Assembly: GCA_949840955.1 (NCBI GenBank)
Contig: CATKXV010000006.1
Coordinates: 60,373-124,372 of the forward strand
Direction of reading: 5' to 3'
From: an uncultured Anaeroplasmataceae bacterium
GTDB taxonomy: Bacteria; Bacillota_I; Bacilli_A; Acholeplasmatales; Anaeroplasmataceae
DNA: 64,000 nt
Below are positions 40,276 through 48,938 of this stretch, one piece after another. Position 1 is the first letter of the stretch; each line of letters opens with the position of its first letter. The translations under genes and the position numbers were made by a program. Under the pieces are notes generated by a model. It did no database searches, was not told where the DNA came from, and worked only from the letters and a program-made list of their open reading frames with translations.

Positions 40276-41555
40276 TTTTTTGTTTTTATACGCTGTTGGG
40301 TGTTTTCATTGTAGCAAGTGTTATTTTTCTTCTGCGGTATTCAAAAAGAATTTCTTGGTGGTTTAAAAATAAAGAGCCACAGGAGCGGATAGAATCCTAT
40401 GATCTTCATCGATTTGCGGTGGTTATTCCTGCAAGAAATGAAGGAGAAACGGTTATTCCTTTAATGGAATCCATCCAGAAGCAAACCTATGATAAAGCCA
40501 TGTTTGATTTATATGTCATAGTAAAGGATCCCCTTGATCCAACCATGGATATGATTCAAGCCATATTACCCGATACAATGTTTTTTATAGATGAGGAGCA
40601 AACAACAAAGGGGCATGCCCTAAACTATGGGATGAAAAGAATCTGTACTACCCATCCTGGAAAATATGATGGGTATCTCATTATTGATGCGGATTGTATT
40701 TTGGATCCCATGTTTTTATGTGAAATGAATCGAGCCTTTGGAAGTGGAAAGGACGTCTATAATTCTAAGCTGGTGGTAAAGAATTATTTAAGTAAGGAAA
40801 AGCATGCCAACAGCTGGGCATCCTACTGTAATGGACTCATTTGGACATTAATGTCTGAGCTTGGAAATCGGGCAAAATCCGATTTGGGGATAGTAACCAT
40901 GACGTTAGGAACTGGTCTTTTGATCAAAGGAAGGCTGATAGAGGAGTGGAATGGCTGGCCCTTTTTAGAAACCTTAACAGAGGATATGGAGCTTCAGCGC
41001 TGTTGTGCTCTAAACCATTATTCCTGTGAATATGTTTCCTATGCGATATGCTATGTAGAGGAAGCAACGAGTCTAAAAATGACAAATATACGGAGAAATC
41101 GTTGGATGACGGGGGTTGTGGATTGTGATCGACTGTTTGATGCTAAGCTTAAGGAAAATATAAAAACAGAACAGGATAAAAACAATTTCTATGCAATTCA
41201 TTCCTTATATTCAGTCTATGGATATGTCGGTTTTCTTTGCTTTCTTTTTATCACAGCCCTGATATTTGGAATCACCTCGTGTATACTGAGGCTTTCCTAT
41301 GGATATGCCTTTTTTATTCTTTGTGCCTTAGCCTTTCTCTTTTTATATTCGGGGCTTTGGGTTATGACCTATCGATGCCTAAAAGTGGATAAGGAATATC
41401 TACCTATGAAAAGAACAACGAGGCTTTGGATTTTATTTACACATCCTTTTTATTACATGGGTTATATTGGAATTATGACAAAGATTTTTACATTTGTTAG
41501 AGCTAAGGAATGGAAAAAAATAAAGCGGGTAGAGTTTAAAGAAACCGAGGTGTAA
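40272..41555 (+). CDS. Membrane-bound family 2 glycosyltransferase
   Basis: A 427-residue processive-type GT2. One N-terminal helix (4-22) precedes the catalytic domain with VVIPARNEGE, LIIDADC (the DxD site), a TEDMELQ motif and RRNRWMTG (the QxxRW equivalent). Two or three C-terminal helices lie at about 315-405. This layout resembles beta-glycosyltransferases of the cellulose-synthase/BcsA-like group and diacylglycerol glucosyl-type enzymes. Flanked by two acyltransferases in one operon, it may build an acylated glycolipid or polymer; the sugar is not predictable. Confidence 0.85.
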   Translation: MIFCFYTLLGVFIVASVIFLLRYSKRISWWFKNKEPQERIESYDLHRFAVVIPARNEGETVIPLMESIQKQTYDKAMFDLYVIVKDPLDPTMDMIQAILPDTMFFIDEEQTTKGHALNYGMKRICTTHPGKYDGYLIIDADCILDPMFLCEMNRAFGSGKDVYNSKLVVKNYLSKEKHANSWASYCNGLIWTLMSELGNRAKSDLGIVTMTLGTGLLIKGRLIEEWNGWPFLETLTEDMELQRCCALNHYSCEYVSYAICYVEEATSLKMTNIRRNRWMTGVVDCDRLFDAKLKENIKTEQDKNNFYAIHSLYSVYGYVGFLCFLFITALIFGITSCILRLSYGYAFFILCALAFLFLYSGLWVMTYRCLKVDKEYLPMKRTTRLWILFTHPFYYMGYIGIMTKIFTFVRAKEWKKIKRVEFKETEV

Positions 41556-41557
41556 GC

Positions 41558-42361
41558 ATGCATTTGAATCAAACAACAAAAGAGGTTATAAAAAAAATAC
41601 AACAGGCAGAACAGGATAAAACTTTTCATATCCATATTGATCCAGCACCCAAGGTGAGCTTTATCCCTATCGATGAGCAGTATTCCTATGATAGGCCTTG
41701 GTTTAAGGAGGTCGGCTATTTTTTCTTAAGACAGCTGATTGTTAAGCCCTATCGCTTTTATGCCAATCATATCTGGTTTAAGACAAAAGTCAAAGGAAGC
41801 TCTAATTTAAATTCAATATCAGGTGGAGCGATTGTAACCTGTAACCATATCAATAAGCTGGATTCCTTAGTTGTTGGTCATGCCATAAAAAAGAAAAAAA
41901 TATGGTATACAGCAATGGAAGAAAATAATTTTGAATCCCCTTTAGGAAGCTTTATGCGGGCATATGGTATGCTTTCTATTCCTAAGGAGCACAGCAGTCT
42001 ACGGAAATTCTATGAAAGGGTAGAAAAAATTCTTGAGAAAAAGGAATGGATTTTGTTTTTTCCTGAGGGCTCAGAATGGTGGTGCTATGAAAAGCCTAGA
42101 CCCTATCAAATAGGAGCCTTTCATTTTGCCGCAAAGCATAGGGTGCCTATTTTACCTTTATTTATCACATTTAAAAAAACGAATCAATTTGACAATCAAA
42201 GCATAGAAAAAAGAGAATTTATTCTTCATATTCTGAGGCCTATTTATCCAAGACAGGGATATTCCTTAAATGAAAATAAGCAATATTTAAAGCAGGAAAA
42301 TGAGCGAAGCGTTTGGGAATGCTATCATAGATTTTATTCTATAGACCAGGTAACGAAATAA
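41558..42361 (+). CDS. PlsC-family 1-acyl-sn-glycerol-3-phosphate acyltransferase-like protein
   Basis: A 267-residue protein with the standard blocks: VTCNHINKLDS (NHX4D), an intermediate SPLGSFMRAYGMLSIPKE, and LFFPEGSEWWCYEKPRPYQIGAFHFA (PEGS with a downstream pocket). Then RVPILPLFITF supplies the fourth block. It starts 2 nt after the glycosyltransferase stop. Unlike the first acyltransferase of the operon, its catalytic spacing is canonical. The acceptor could be lysophosphatidate or the glycolipid made by the adjacent GT2. Confidence 0.83.
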   Translation: MHLNQTTKEVIKKIQQAEQDKTFHIHIDPAPKVSFIPIDEQYSYDRPWFKEVGYFFLRQLIVKPYRFYANHIWFKTKVKGSSNLNSISGGAIVTCNHINKLDSLVVGHAIKKKKIWYTAMEENNFESPLGSFMRAYGMLSIPKEHSSLRKFYERVEKILEKKEWILFFPEGSEWWCYEKPRPYQIGAFHFAAKHRVPILPLFITFKKTNQFDNQSIEKREFILHILRPIYPRQGYSLNENKQYLKQENERSVWECYHRFYSIDQVTK

Positions 42362-42376
42362 AAGTTACCTTTTTTC
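42349..42376 (+). terminator. Intrinsic terminator of the acyltransferase operon
   Basis: GGTAAC and GTTACC enclose a 9-nt loop and are followed by six T residues; the left arm lies inside the coding end. Confidence 0.8.
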
Positions 42377-42429
42377 TTTAAAAAGGAGGGAAAAAATGCT
42401 AAAATAAAAATAAGATGTGAGGTGAAAGT

Positions 42430-43521
42430 ATGAGGGTTGCAATTATTGGTGGAGGTGCCTGTGGTTTACTTTTGGCAAATCTATTAGAGGAAGCAAAAGT
42501 GTCCTATGAACTTTTTGAAAAAAGTCTTATTGGAAGAAAAATTCTTGCGAGTGGAAATGGAAAAGCCAATATCGGAAATATCCATCTTGAACCAAATCAG
42601 TATAATCAGCCTTTGGGCTATGAGCTTGTTTCTAAATATAAGGATAAATTAAATGCCTTTTGGAAAAGGTGTGGATTGTATACTAAGCAGGATGAGGAGG
42701 GAAGAATTTATCCTTTGAGCGAATCCTCCTTAAGTGTGCTTCAATGTCTTTTAAGAAAAAATCTTCATATTGTAGAAAATTATCCCATCACAAGGATTAC
42801 AAGAATGAATCAAAAATTTTATCTAAATGAGGTAAGAGGACCCTTTGATTATGTCGTTCTAGCTACAGGCTCCATTGCCTCCTTTCTTCCAAAAAAGCAA
42901 CAAGGTTTTTATGATTTTTTAAACGGCTTAGATGTTCAAATGACACCTCTTGTACCTAGCTTGGTCGGCTTTAAATTGGTTGGCAATCTAAAAAGATTAC
43001 AGGGAGTACGAATCAAATGTAATGCCAAGCTGATTCAAAAAAATACAATACTTTATCAGGAATCAGGCGAGGTAATTTTTAAAAATGATGGAATTTCTGG
43101 GATATGTGTTTTAAATTTATCTAGCTATTATGGACGATTCAAGGATAAGAGAGATTGTAGAATATCCTTGGATCTCCTTCCAGGTATGGAGGTCGAGGTC
43201 GAAAGTCATGAGGCTTTAACAGGCTTGCTTCATCCGAAGCTTTGTGATTATTTGAAGGATATTCCAATTCAGCAAATCAATTCACTTTTCCATGATTTTT
43301 CGTTTCCAATTGCAGGCTTGTATGATTTTGAATTTGCTCAGGTTGCCTCTGGGGGAATTGCATTAGAGGAAATCAATGATGATTTCAGCTTAAAAAAGAA
43401 TCCTCATATTTACGTGGGTGGAGAGCTTTTGGATATAGATGGTGTATGTGGTGGCTATAATTTGATGTTTGCCTTCTGTAGTGCATTAAAAATAGGGGAA
43501 GAATTATGCAATATCAAATAG
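42430..43521 (+). CDS. HI0933/BaiN-like flavoprotein
   Basis: A 363-residue FAD protein with the dinucleotide motif VAIIGGGACGLLLANLL (residues 3-19), the family hallmark GRKILASGNGKANIGN (about 37-52), and the C-terminal FAD segment VGGELLDIDGVCGGYNLMFAF. The HI0933/YhiN/BaiN family contains NAD(P)H- or FAD-linked oxidoreductases of mostly unknown substrate, some reducing bile-acid enones. The 363 residues are slightly below the usual ~400. It overlaps the next flavoprotein gene by 16 nt. Confidence 0.85.
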   Translation: MRVAIIGGGACGLLLANLLEEAKVSYELFEKSLIGRKILASGNGKANIGNIHLEPNQYNQPLGYELVSKYKDKLNAFWKRCGLYTKQDEEGRIYPLSESSLSVLQCLLRKNLHIVENYPITRITRMNQKFYLNEVRGPFDYVVLATGSIASFLPKKQQGFYDFLNGLDVQMTPLVPSLVGFKLVGNLKRLQGVRIKCNAKLIQKNTILYQESGEVIFKNDGISGICVLNLSSYYGRFKDKRDCRISLDLLPGMEVEVESHEALTGLLHPKLCDYLKDIPIQQINSLFHDFSFPIAGLYDFEFAQVASGGIALEEINDDFSLKKNPHIYVGGELLDIDGVCGGYNLMFAFCSALKIGEELCNIK

Positions 43522-45053
43522 ATTCCTTTCAGGTTTTAGCAAATAATAAAACACCTTTAAAAGAGCTGGTGGAGCAGCGATATCAGGTTCATCGCTTTGA
43601 GCTTAAGATATTGAAGCATTCCATTGATGCCAGAAAGAAAACAGAGGTGTATCACATATACCGATTGCTGCTGATTACCGATGAAAGACTTAAAGGGAAA
43701 AATGTAACGTTATATCATAGGGAAAGGATTAAGCTATCCTATCCCGTATGGAAGGAGGAGTATCCTCCTGTCATTGTGGGCTTTGGACCAGCAGGGATAT
43801 TTGCTAGTCTTTATCTTGCTCGCTGTGGAGCAAGACCCATCATCCTTGAGCGTGGATCAAGGATAGAGGAGCGTGTTTTAAGTGTTGATTCCTTTTTTAA
43901 AAATAAGAAGCTTTCTTTAAAAAGCAATGTACAGTTTGGTGAGGGAGGGGCAGGAGCTTTTTCTGATGGAAAGCTCAATACCAATGTGAAAAGCCCCTAC
44001 ATTGATTTTATTCTAGAGGAATTATATAAGCATGGGGCGAAGGAGGATATCCTATATGAGCATATGCCCCATATTGGAACGGATGTTTTACGTAGGGTAG
44101 TAAAAAATATTCGGGAAGAAATTATAGCCTTGGGAGGCACCTTCTATTTTAATACAGCCTTTCAAACGATAAAGCAAGAGGCGGATTATGGACTTGCCAT
44201 TACAGAGCATAGCTCCTTTAAAACAAGACATATTCTATTGGGAATTGGGCATTCTGCAAAGGATACAATTCGTCATTTATTTACGGATGCTCAGGTAAAA
44301 ATGGAGCCAAAGGCCTTTTCTATGGGCGTGCGTGTTGAGCATTTGGCTAAAGACATCAATCAAGCTCAATATGGAAAATATGCTGCATATTTACCTCCAG
44401 CATATTATAAGCTCTCCCATCATACGGATGGAAGAGGAATCTATACCTTTTGTATGTGTCCTGGAGGATATGTGTTGCCTTCTCAGTCTGAGCCACATAC
44501 GATTGTAATCAATGGAATGAGTAATCAAAGAAGAGAGGGGCTCAATTCCAATAGTGCCATTTTGGTGGATGTTAGACCCTCCGATTATGGTAAAAATGTA
44601 CTAGACGGGTTAGACTATCAGGAAAAATATGAGCGTCTTGCTTATGAGGTGGGACAGGATTATCGAGCACCTGCCAATTTAATGAAGGAATTTATGGAAA
44701 ATCAGGTTGCTTTAGAAATCCGAGGGATTCAAACCACCTATCCTCATGGTCTTATTTTTTGTGATTTTAAGAAATGTCTTCCTGATTTTGTTGTGGAAGG
44801 GATAAAAGAAGGAATAGAGGCTTTTGAACAGAAGATGAAGGGCTTTTATCATCCAGATGCTATTCTGATTGGAATTGAGTCTCGTAGCTCGTCTCCGGTT
44901 CGCATTATAAGAGATCAGGATAGAAAGGCAAGTATTCCCTTTCTTTATCCTATTGGGGAGGGGGCAGGCTATGCAGGAGGAATTACAAGTGCTGCATTAG
45001 ACGGCTTAAAGACGGCGATGCTTCTTGCCAAAGAGGAAAAGAAAGAAGTATAA
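43506..45053 (+). CDS. COG2509-type FAD-dependent dehydrogenase
   Basis: A 515-residue flavoprotein. An N-terminal domain of ~95 residues precedes the FAD motif VIVGFGPAGIFASLYLA (about 93-109). QFGEGGAGAFSDGKLNT and FCMCPGGYV follow, both typical of COG2509 uncharacterised FAD-dependent dehydrogenases, then IGEGAGYAGGITSAALDGL for the ribityl/pyrophosphate end. The substrate is unknown. Overlap with the BaiN-like gene suggests co-translation of two flavoproteins. Confidence 0.87.
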   Translation: MQYQIDSFQVLANNKTPLKELVEQRYQVHRFELKILKHSIDARKKTEVYHIYRLLLITDERLKGKNVTLYHRERIKLSYPVWKEEYPPVIVGFGPAGIFASLYLARCGARPIILERGSRIEERVLSVDSFFKNKKLSLKSNVQFGEGGAGAFSDGKLNTNVKSPYIDFILEELYKHGAKEDILYEHMPHIGTDVLRRVVKNIREEIIALGGTFYFNTAFQTIKQEADYGLAITEHSSFKTRHILLGIGHSAKDTIRHLFTDAQVKMEPKAFSMGVRVEHLAKDINQAQYGKYAAYLPPAYYKLSHHTDGRGIYTFCMCPGGYVLPSQSEPHTIVINGMSNQRREGLNSNSAILVDVRPSDYGKNVLDGLDYQEKYERLAYEVGQDYRAPANLMKEFMENQVALEIRGIQTTYPHGLIFCDFKKCLPDFVVEGIKEGIEAFEQKMKGFYHPDAILIGIESRSSSPVRIIRDQDRKASIPFLYPIGEGAGYAGGITSAALDGLKTAMLLAKEEKKEV

Positions 45054-45078
45054 AAACATACGCTATTTTTATATTTTA

Positions 45079-45087
45079 TGGTATAAT
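45079..45087 (+). promoter_or_regulatory. Extended -10 promoter for the DUF362 gene
   Basis: TGGTATAAT without a recognisable -35; the leader (45095-45150) can form a small TTCGT/ACGAA hairpin. Confidence 0.45.
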
Positions 45088-45150
45088 ATATTTATGAATT
45101 GTTCGTAGTTATATTAAACGAATCGAAGAAAACAATAAAAGGAGGCAATT

Positions 45151-46029
45151 ATGAAGCCAAAGGTTTATTTTACAAAAAGAACAGATCCAGATGCTTTATT
45201 GATGCTTTATGAGGCTTTAGAGTATTCCTTACAGGGAACTGTTGCTGTAAAGCTTCATTCAGGGGAAAAGGGCAATCAAAATTATGTTCGCCCTGAATTT
45301 GTGAAGCCCCTTATCGAGCATGTACAGGGAACCGTTGTTGAATGTAATACAGCCTATGCTGGAGCAAGGAATACAACCGATAAGCATATTAAGCTTATGG
45401 AGGAGCATGGCTGGAGTAAATATTTCAGAGTGGATATTTTAGATGCCAAAGAGGATTTGGAATTGGAGGTTCCTCACGGTAAAGCAATCAAGAAAAACTT
45501 TGTAGGGGCTGATATAAAAAAATATGATTCTATGCTTGTACTATCTCATTTTAAGGGTCATCCTATGGGAGGCTTTGGAGGAGCAATTAAGCAGCTATCT
45601 ATTGGCTGTGCGTCCTCTAGTGGTAAGGCATATATTCATACAGCTGGTGCAACAAAGGATCAATATAAGCTTTGGGATTATGTGGCTCCACAGGATCAAT
45701 TTTTAGAAGCTATGGCAGAAGCTGCAAAAACTGTAGTTGATTTGTTTCAGGGAAATATCGTATATATCAATATGCTGGTTAATCTTTCTGTTGATTGTGA
45801 TTGCTGTGCTGTTGCTGAGGATCCCTGCATGAAGGATATAGGTATGATGATTTCTCTTGATCCTTTAGCCATAGATCAAGCCTGTATTGATAGGATATAT
45901 CAATCTAAGGATAGAGGAAGAGAGCATTTTATTGCTCGGGTTTCTAGGCAGAATGGTCTACATACATTAGAGGCAGCAGAAGAAGTTGGGCTGGGCTCTA
46001 GGGAATATGAGCTGATCTGCTTAGATTAG
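45151..46029 (+). CDS. DUF362 domain protein
   Basis: A 292-residue protein of the DUF362 family: KVYFTKRTDPDALL at the N-terminus, AVKLHSGEKGNQNYVRPEFV, VLSHFKGHPMGGFGGAIKQLSIGC, and a Cys-rich DCDCCAVAEDPCMKDIG block with the SLDPLAIDQACID segment. Many DUF362 proteins carry a C-terminal ferredoxin domain; this one does not, but the four-cysteine block could bind a metal or Fe-S cluster. The function is unknown. RBS AGGAGG lies 6 nt upstream. Confidence 0.85.
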   Translation: MKPKVYFTKRTDPDALLMLYEALEYSLQGTVAVKLHSGEKGNQNYVRPEFVKPLIEHVQGTVVECNTAYAGARNTTDKHIKLMEEHGWSKYFRVDILDAKEDLELEVPHGKAIKKNFVGADIKKYDSMLVLSHFKGHPMGGFGGAIKQLSIGCASSSGKAYIHTAGATKDQYKLWDYVAPQDQFLEAMAEAAKTVVDLFQGNIVYINMLVNLSVDCDCCAVAEDPCMKDIGMMISLDPLAIDQACIDRIYQSKDRGREHFIARVSRQNGLHTLEAAEEVGLGSREYELICLD

Positions 46030-46045
46030 ATTTGGGTCATACAAA

Positions 46046-46621
46046 ATGAATGCTTTAATTGATATTTCTAAGGTTACCTTAGAAACCAAGCGATTATTTT
46101 TAAGAATCTTTCAAAAGGATGATGTAGAGGATTTCTATGAATATGCTAAGGTTCCTGGAGTAGGAGAGTCTGCAAGCTGGCCTCATCATGAATCCATTGA
46201 GGATTCTAAAAGAGTTTTAGAGAGTTTCATAAAAGAAAAAAGGACATTCGCTTTGGTAGATAAAAAAACGAATCGTGTGATTGGTTCGATAGGTATTGAT
46301 TCCTATAAGGAAAGTCTCTTTCCTGAGCTTCAAAGCTTAATGGGAAGAGAATTAGGCTGTGTACTTTCTAAAGCATATTGGGGACAAGGACTAATGCCAG
46401 AAGCAATTAAACGCGTCATTGAATATCTATTTACAGAAGTAAAATTAGATTTTATTGTTTACAGCCACGCAAAGATAAACCTTCAAAGCCAAAGGGTTTG
46501 TGAAAAAAATGGGTTTCGGCTGATTCAGGAATTCTATGCGAAGTATTGGACGGGCCAAATGGTTTTATCCAAGCTGTATATATTATATTATGAGGAGTGG
46601 AAGAAAAATGAAGAACTTTAA
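46046..46621 (+). CDS. GNAT-family N-acetyltransferase (RimJ/RimL type)
   Basis: A 191-residue protein beginning LETKRLFLRIFQKDDVEDFYEYAK, the RimJ/RimL-like opening. The acetyl-CoA loop region is LGCVLSKAYWGQGLMPEAIKRVIEYLF, followed by VYSHAKINLQSQRVCEKNGFRLIQE. It should acetylate an amino group of a protein or small molecule. No good ribosome binding site is seen; it starts 16 nt after the DUF362 gene and overlaps the GH4 gene by 14 nt. Confidence 0.85.
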   Translation: MNALIDISKVTLETKRLFLRIFQKDDVEDFYEYAKVPGVGESASWPHHESIEDSKRVLESFIKEKRTFALVDKKTNRVIGSIGIDSYKESLFPELQSLMGRELGCVLSKAYWGQGLMPEAIKRVIEYLFTEVKLDFIVYSHAKINLQSQRVCEKNGFRLIQEFYAKYWTGQMVLSKLYILYYEEWKKNEEL

Positions 46622-48002
46622 AATTGCGTATTTGGGTGGAGGATCTAAGCAATGGGCTAGAACCTTTATGACAGATTTAGCTTTATCTGAGGGCTTATCT
46701 GGTGAAATTGGATTATATGATATTGATAAGGAGGCCGCTATAAGAAATCAAAAAATAGGGGAGCAAATCAATAAGAATCCAAAAACCCTAACGAAAATAG
46801 AATATGTGGTATATGATACCTTAGAGGAATGCTTACAGGATGCCAGCTTTGTTGTCATCTCCATTTTGCCTGGAACCTTTGAGGAGATGCGCAGTGATGT
46901 ACATGCTCCTGAGGAATACGGGATTTATCAATCTGTTGGAGATACCGCTGGGCCAGGTGGTGTTTTACGTGCTATGAGAACAGTTCCAATTTATGAGGAC
47001 TTTGCTAGAAAAATTAAGGAGGTCTGTCCAAAGGCATGGGTAATTAATTTTACAAATCCGATGAGTATTTGTGTAAAGACGCTTTATGATGTTTTTCCAG
47101 AAATTAAGGCCTTTGGCTGTTGTCATGAGGTGTTCCATGCTCAAGAATTCCTTTGTAAGGTATTAAAAGAGGAATGTGGCATTGAGGCAACAAGAAAGGA
47201 TATTTATACTGATGCCTGTGGTGTAAATCATTTTACTTGGATAACAGAGGCAAAATACAAGGATATTGATCTATTAGGACTCCTTCCTAATTTTATGGAT
47301 AAGTATTATGAGGAGGGATTTTCTGAAAATGAAGATCGATTCCGTTTTAAAACCGATTGCTTTGCCTATGGAAATAAGGTAAAAATGGATTTATTTAAAC
47401 GCTATGGTGCCTTAGGAGCTGCTGGAGATCGTCATTTGGTTGAATTTGTGAATCCCAATTGGTATTTAGGTAGTCCTAAAATGGTACAGGATTGGAAATT
47501 TAATCTTACTACTGTTGATTTTAGAGTAAATCAGATGAAGGAACGAATTGCTGATTCTATTGCCCTTGCTGATGGAAAAAAGGCAATCGACCTAAAGCCA
47601 TCCAAGGAAGAAGCAACTGATTTGATGAAGGCTATATTAGGGCATAAGGTCATTATTTCCAATGTAAATATGCCAAATCAAGGACAATGTCCACAATTAC
47701 CTCTAGGCTCTATAGTGGAGACCAATTGTATTTTTGAAAACAATCAGGTTAAGCCAATTGTTTCTAGGCCTCTCCCTTTAGCTGTACTCCATTTGGTTGA
47801 AAAAGCAAATAATAATATTGATACGCTTTATGAGGGAATAAAAAATAGGGACTTAAATCAAATTTTTGCTTGCTTTATGAATCAAGCATTATGCTCCTCC
47901 TTAACATTAGAGGATGGTAAGACGCTATTTAAGAAAATGCTATATGCTACAAAAGCTTATCTGAAGGATGATTATCCATCCTTAGATGAATATTTAAAAT
48001 AA
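46608..48002 (+). CDS. GH4 family glycosidase, probable alpha-galacturonidase
   Basis: The start at 46608 follows GAGGAG (46592-46597); the longer frame lacks such a site. The 464-residue NAD- and Mn-dependent GH4 enzyme shows the Rossmann segment IAYLGGGSKQWARTF, then INFTNPMS, the metal-binding Cys172 in CCHEVFHAQ, and His208 (GVNHF). The CHEV tetrad is the motif reported for alpha-galacturonidases such as Bacillus subtilis LplD, unlike CDxP or CHS-type glucosidases. It would release galacturonate from unsaturated or saturated pectin oligomers inside the cell. This fits the PL9 and CE8 genes at 5071-17011, although it lies 30 kb away. Confidence 0.82.
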   Translation: MKNFKIAYLGGGSKQWARTFMTDLALSEGLSGEIGLYDIDKEAAIRNQKIGEQINKNPKTLTKIEYVVYDTLEECLQDASFVVISILPGTFEEMRSDVHAPEEYGIYQSVGDTAGPGGVLRAMRTVPIYEDFARKIKEVCPKAWVINFTNPMSICVKTLYDVFPEIKAFGCCHEVFHAQEFLCKVLKEECGIEATRKDIYTDACGVNHFTWITEAKYKDIDLLGLLPNFMDKYYEEGFSENEDRFRFKTDCFAYGNKVKMDLFKRYGALGAAGDRHLVEFVNPNWYLGSPKMVQDWKFNLTTVDFRVNQMKERIADSIALADGKKAIDLKPSKEEATDLMKAILGHKVIISNVNMPNQGQCPQLPLGSIVETNCIFENNQVKPIVSRPLPLAVLHLVEKANNNIDTLYEGIKNRDLNQIFACFMNQALCSSLTLEDGKTLFKKMLYATKAYLKDDYPSLDEYLK

Positions 48003-48008
48003 AAAAAG

Positions 48009-48043
48009 AAGGGTGCGACCTAACATATTTTAGTCGCACCCTT
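48009..48043. terminator. Bidirectional terminator between GH4 and aspartate dehydrogenase genes
   Basis: An 11-bp stem AAGGGTGCGAC/GTCGCACCCTT with A/T tracts on both sides serves two convergent genes. Confidence 0.85.
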
Positions 48044-48052
48044 TCATTTTTC

Positions 48053-48829
48053 TTAAAATACAATGGGTGAAATCAAGTTTTGCAGTAAAGCAACAACACT
48101 ATATCCAGCAATACTTGAGTTTTCACTATAGATGGATAGGCTGGCTTCTATTTCGTGATTGCATCTAAAATTTACGGTTTGAATATCTCCTATAAAATTT
48201 GGTCTTGAAATGACAGTTATCTTGGTTTTCTTAACCCCAAGAGAAGCAAGAGCAGTAGCTACCCCTACATTAATTCCTGTAGGAAGGCTTTCTATTGCCT
48301 CCTCAGCACTTCCTTTAAAGGCAATGATTTCTTTTTCCTCCATTTCTGGCTTATATAAGCCATTTCCTCTTAAAGCCCCAACCCCTTTTACATTAACCAA
48401 TTCTGCCTCATCCATATGCATTAACTTTGCAGTACGAATGGCTTCAAATCCAGCCATAGCTCCATTGGCTATATGAATTCGAACTCCATTTTTTATTGCT
48501 GCTTGCTTTGCCTCCTCTAAAAATTTTTCATTGGATAAAGCTCCTATGGAAAGAAGAATCATATTGGTTTTATGATGAAGTGTTTTTAGTATAATTTCTT
48601 TTGTAGCCTTAGGATTTGTAGCCTCAATAATATAATCTAAATTTAAATCCAATAATTCATCATAGGTATTGCAGGCTTTTATCTTTAATTTTTCTGCAAG
48701 TAATGCTCTATGCTCTTGGCCTCTTGAAAAGCAGCCTACGATTTCATATCCCTCAAGCTCTCCTCTTAAATAACAATCTGCAATTATGTGTGCTAAATAG
48801 CCACATCCAAATAAACCTAACTTTTTCAT
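48053..48829 (-). CDS. Aspartate dehydrogenase-family oxidoreductase
   Basis: The start at 48829 follows GGAGG by 7 nt; the longer frame from 48883 does not. The 258-residue NAD(P)-dependent enzyme has the N-terminal Rossmann motif LGLFGCGYLAHIIADCY and the family segments LLSIGALSNEKFLEEA and RIHIANGAMAGFEAI. SLPTGINVGVATALASLG matches the P-x-N-x-N-VA-A motif of L-aspartate dehydrogenase (NadX). Such enzymes convert L-aspartate to iminoaspartate/oxaloacetate, sometimes for NAD synthesis. No nadA/nadC neighbour is present, so the substrate remains open. Confidence 0.8.
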   Translation of the reverse strand: MKKLGLFGCGYLAHIIADCYLRGELEGYEIVGCFSRGQEHRALLAEKLKIKACNTYDELLDLNLDYIIEATNPKATKEIILKTLHHKTNMILLSIGALSNEKFLEEAKQAAIKNGVRIHIANGAMAGFEAIRTAKLMHMDEAELVNVKGVGALRGNGLYKPEMEEKEIIAFKGSAEEAIESLPTGINVGVATALASLGVKKTKITVISRPNFIGDIQTVNFRCNHEIEASLSIYSENSSIAGYSVVALLQNLISPIVF

Positions 48830-48885
48830 TAAAATACCTCCTGATATGGATATCTTTATATCATATTTTTTAAAATAATGCAAAC

Positions 48886-48913
48886 TTGACTATTCTTTTT
48901 ATTGTGTTACAAT
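48886..48913 (+). promoter_or_regulatory. Promoter of the 2-hydroxyacid dehydrogenase-like gene
   Basis: TTGACT (48886-48891), a 16-bp spacer and TACAAT (48908-48913). Confidence 0.7.
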
Positions 48914-48938
48914 ATAGTAAAAAGAAAGGGATAGGCTT

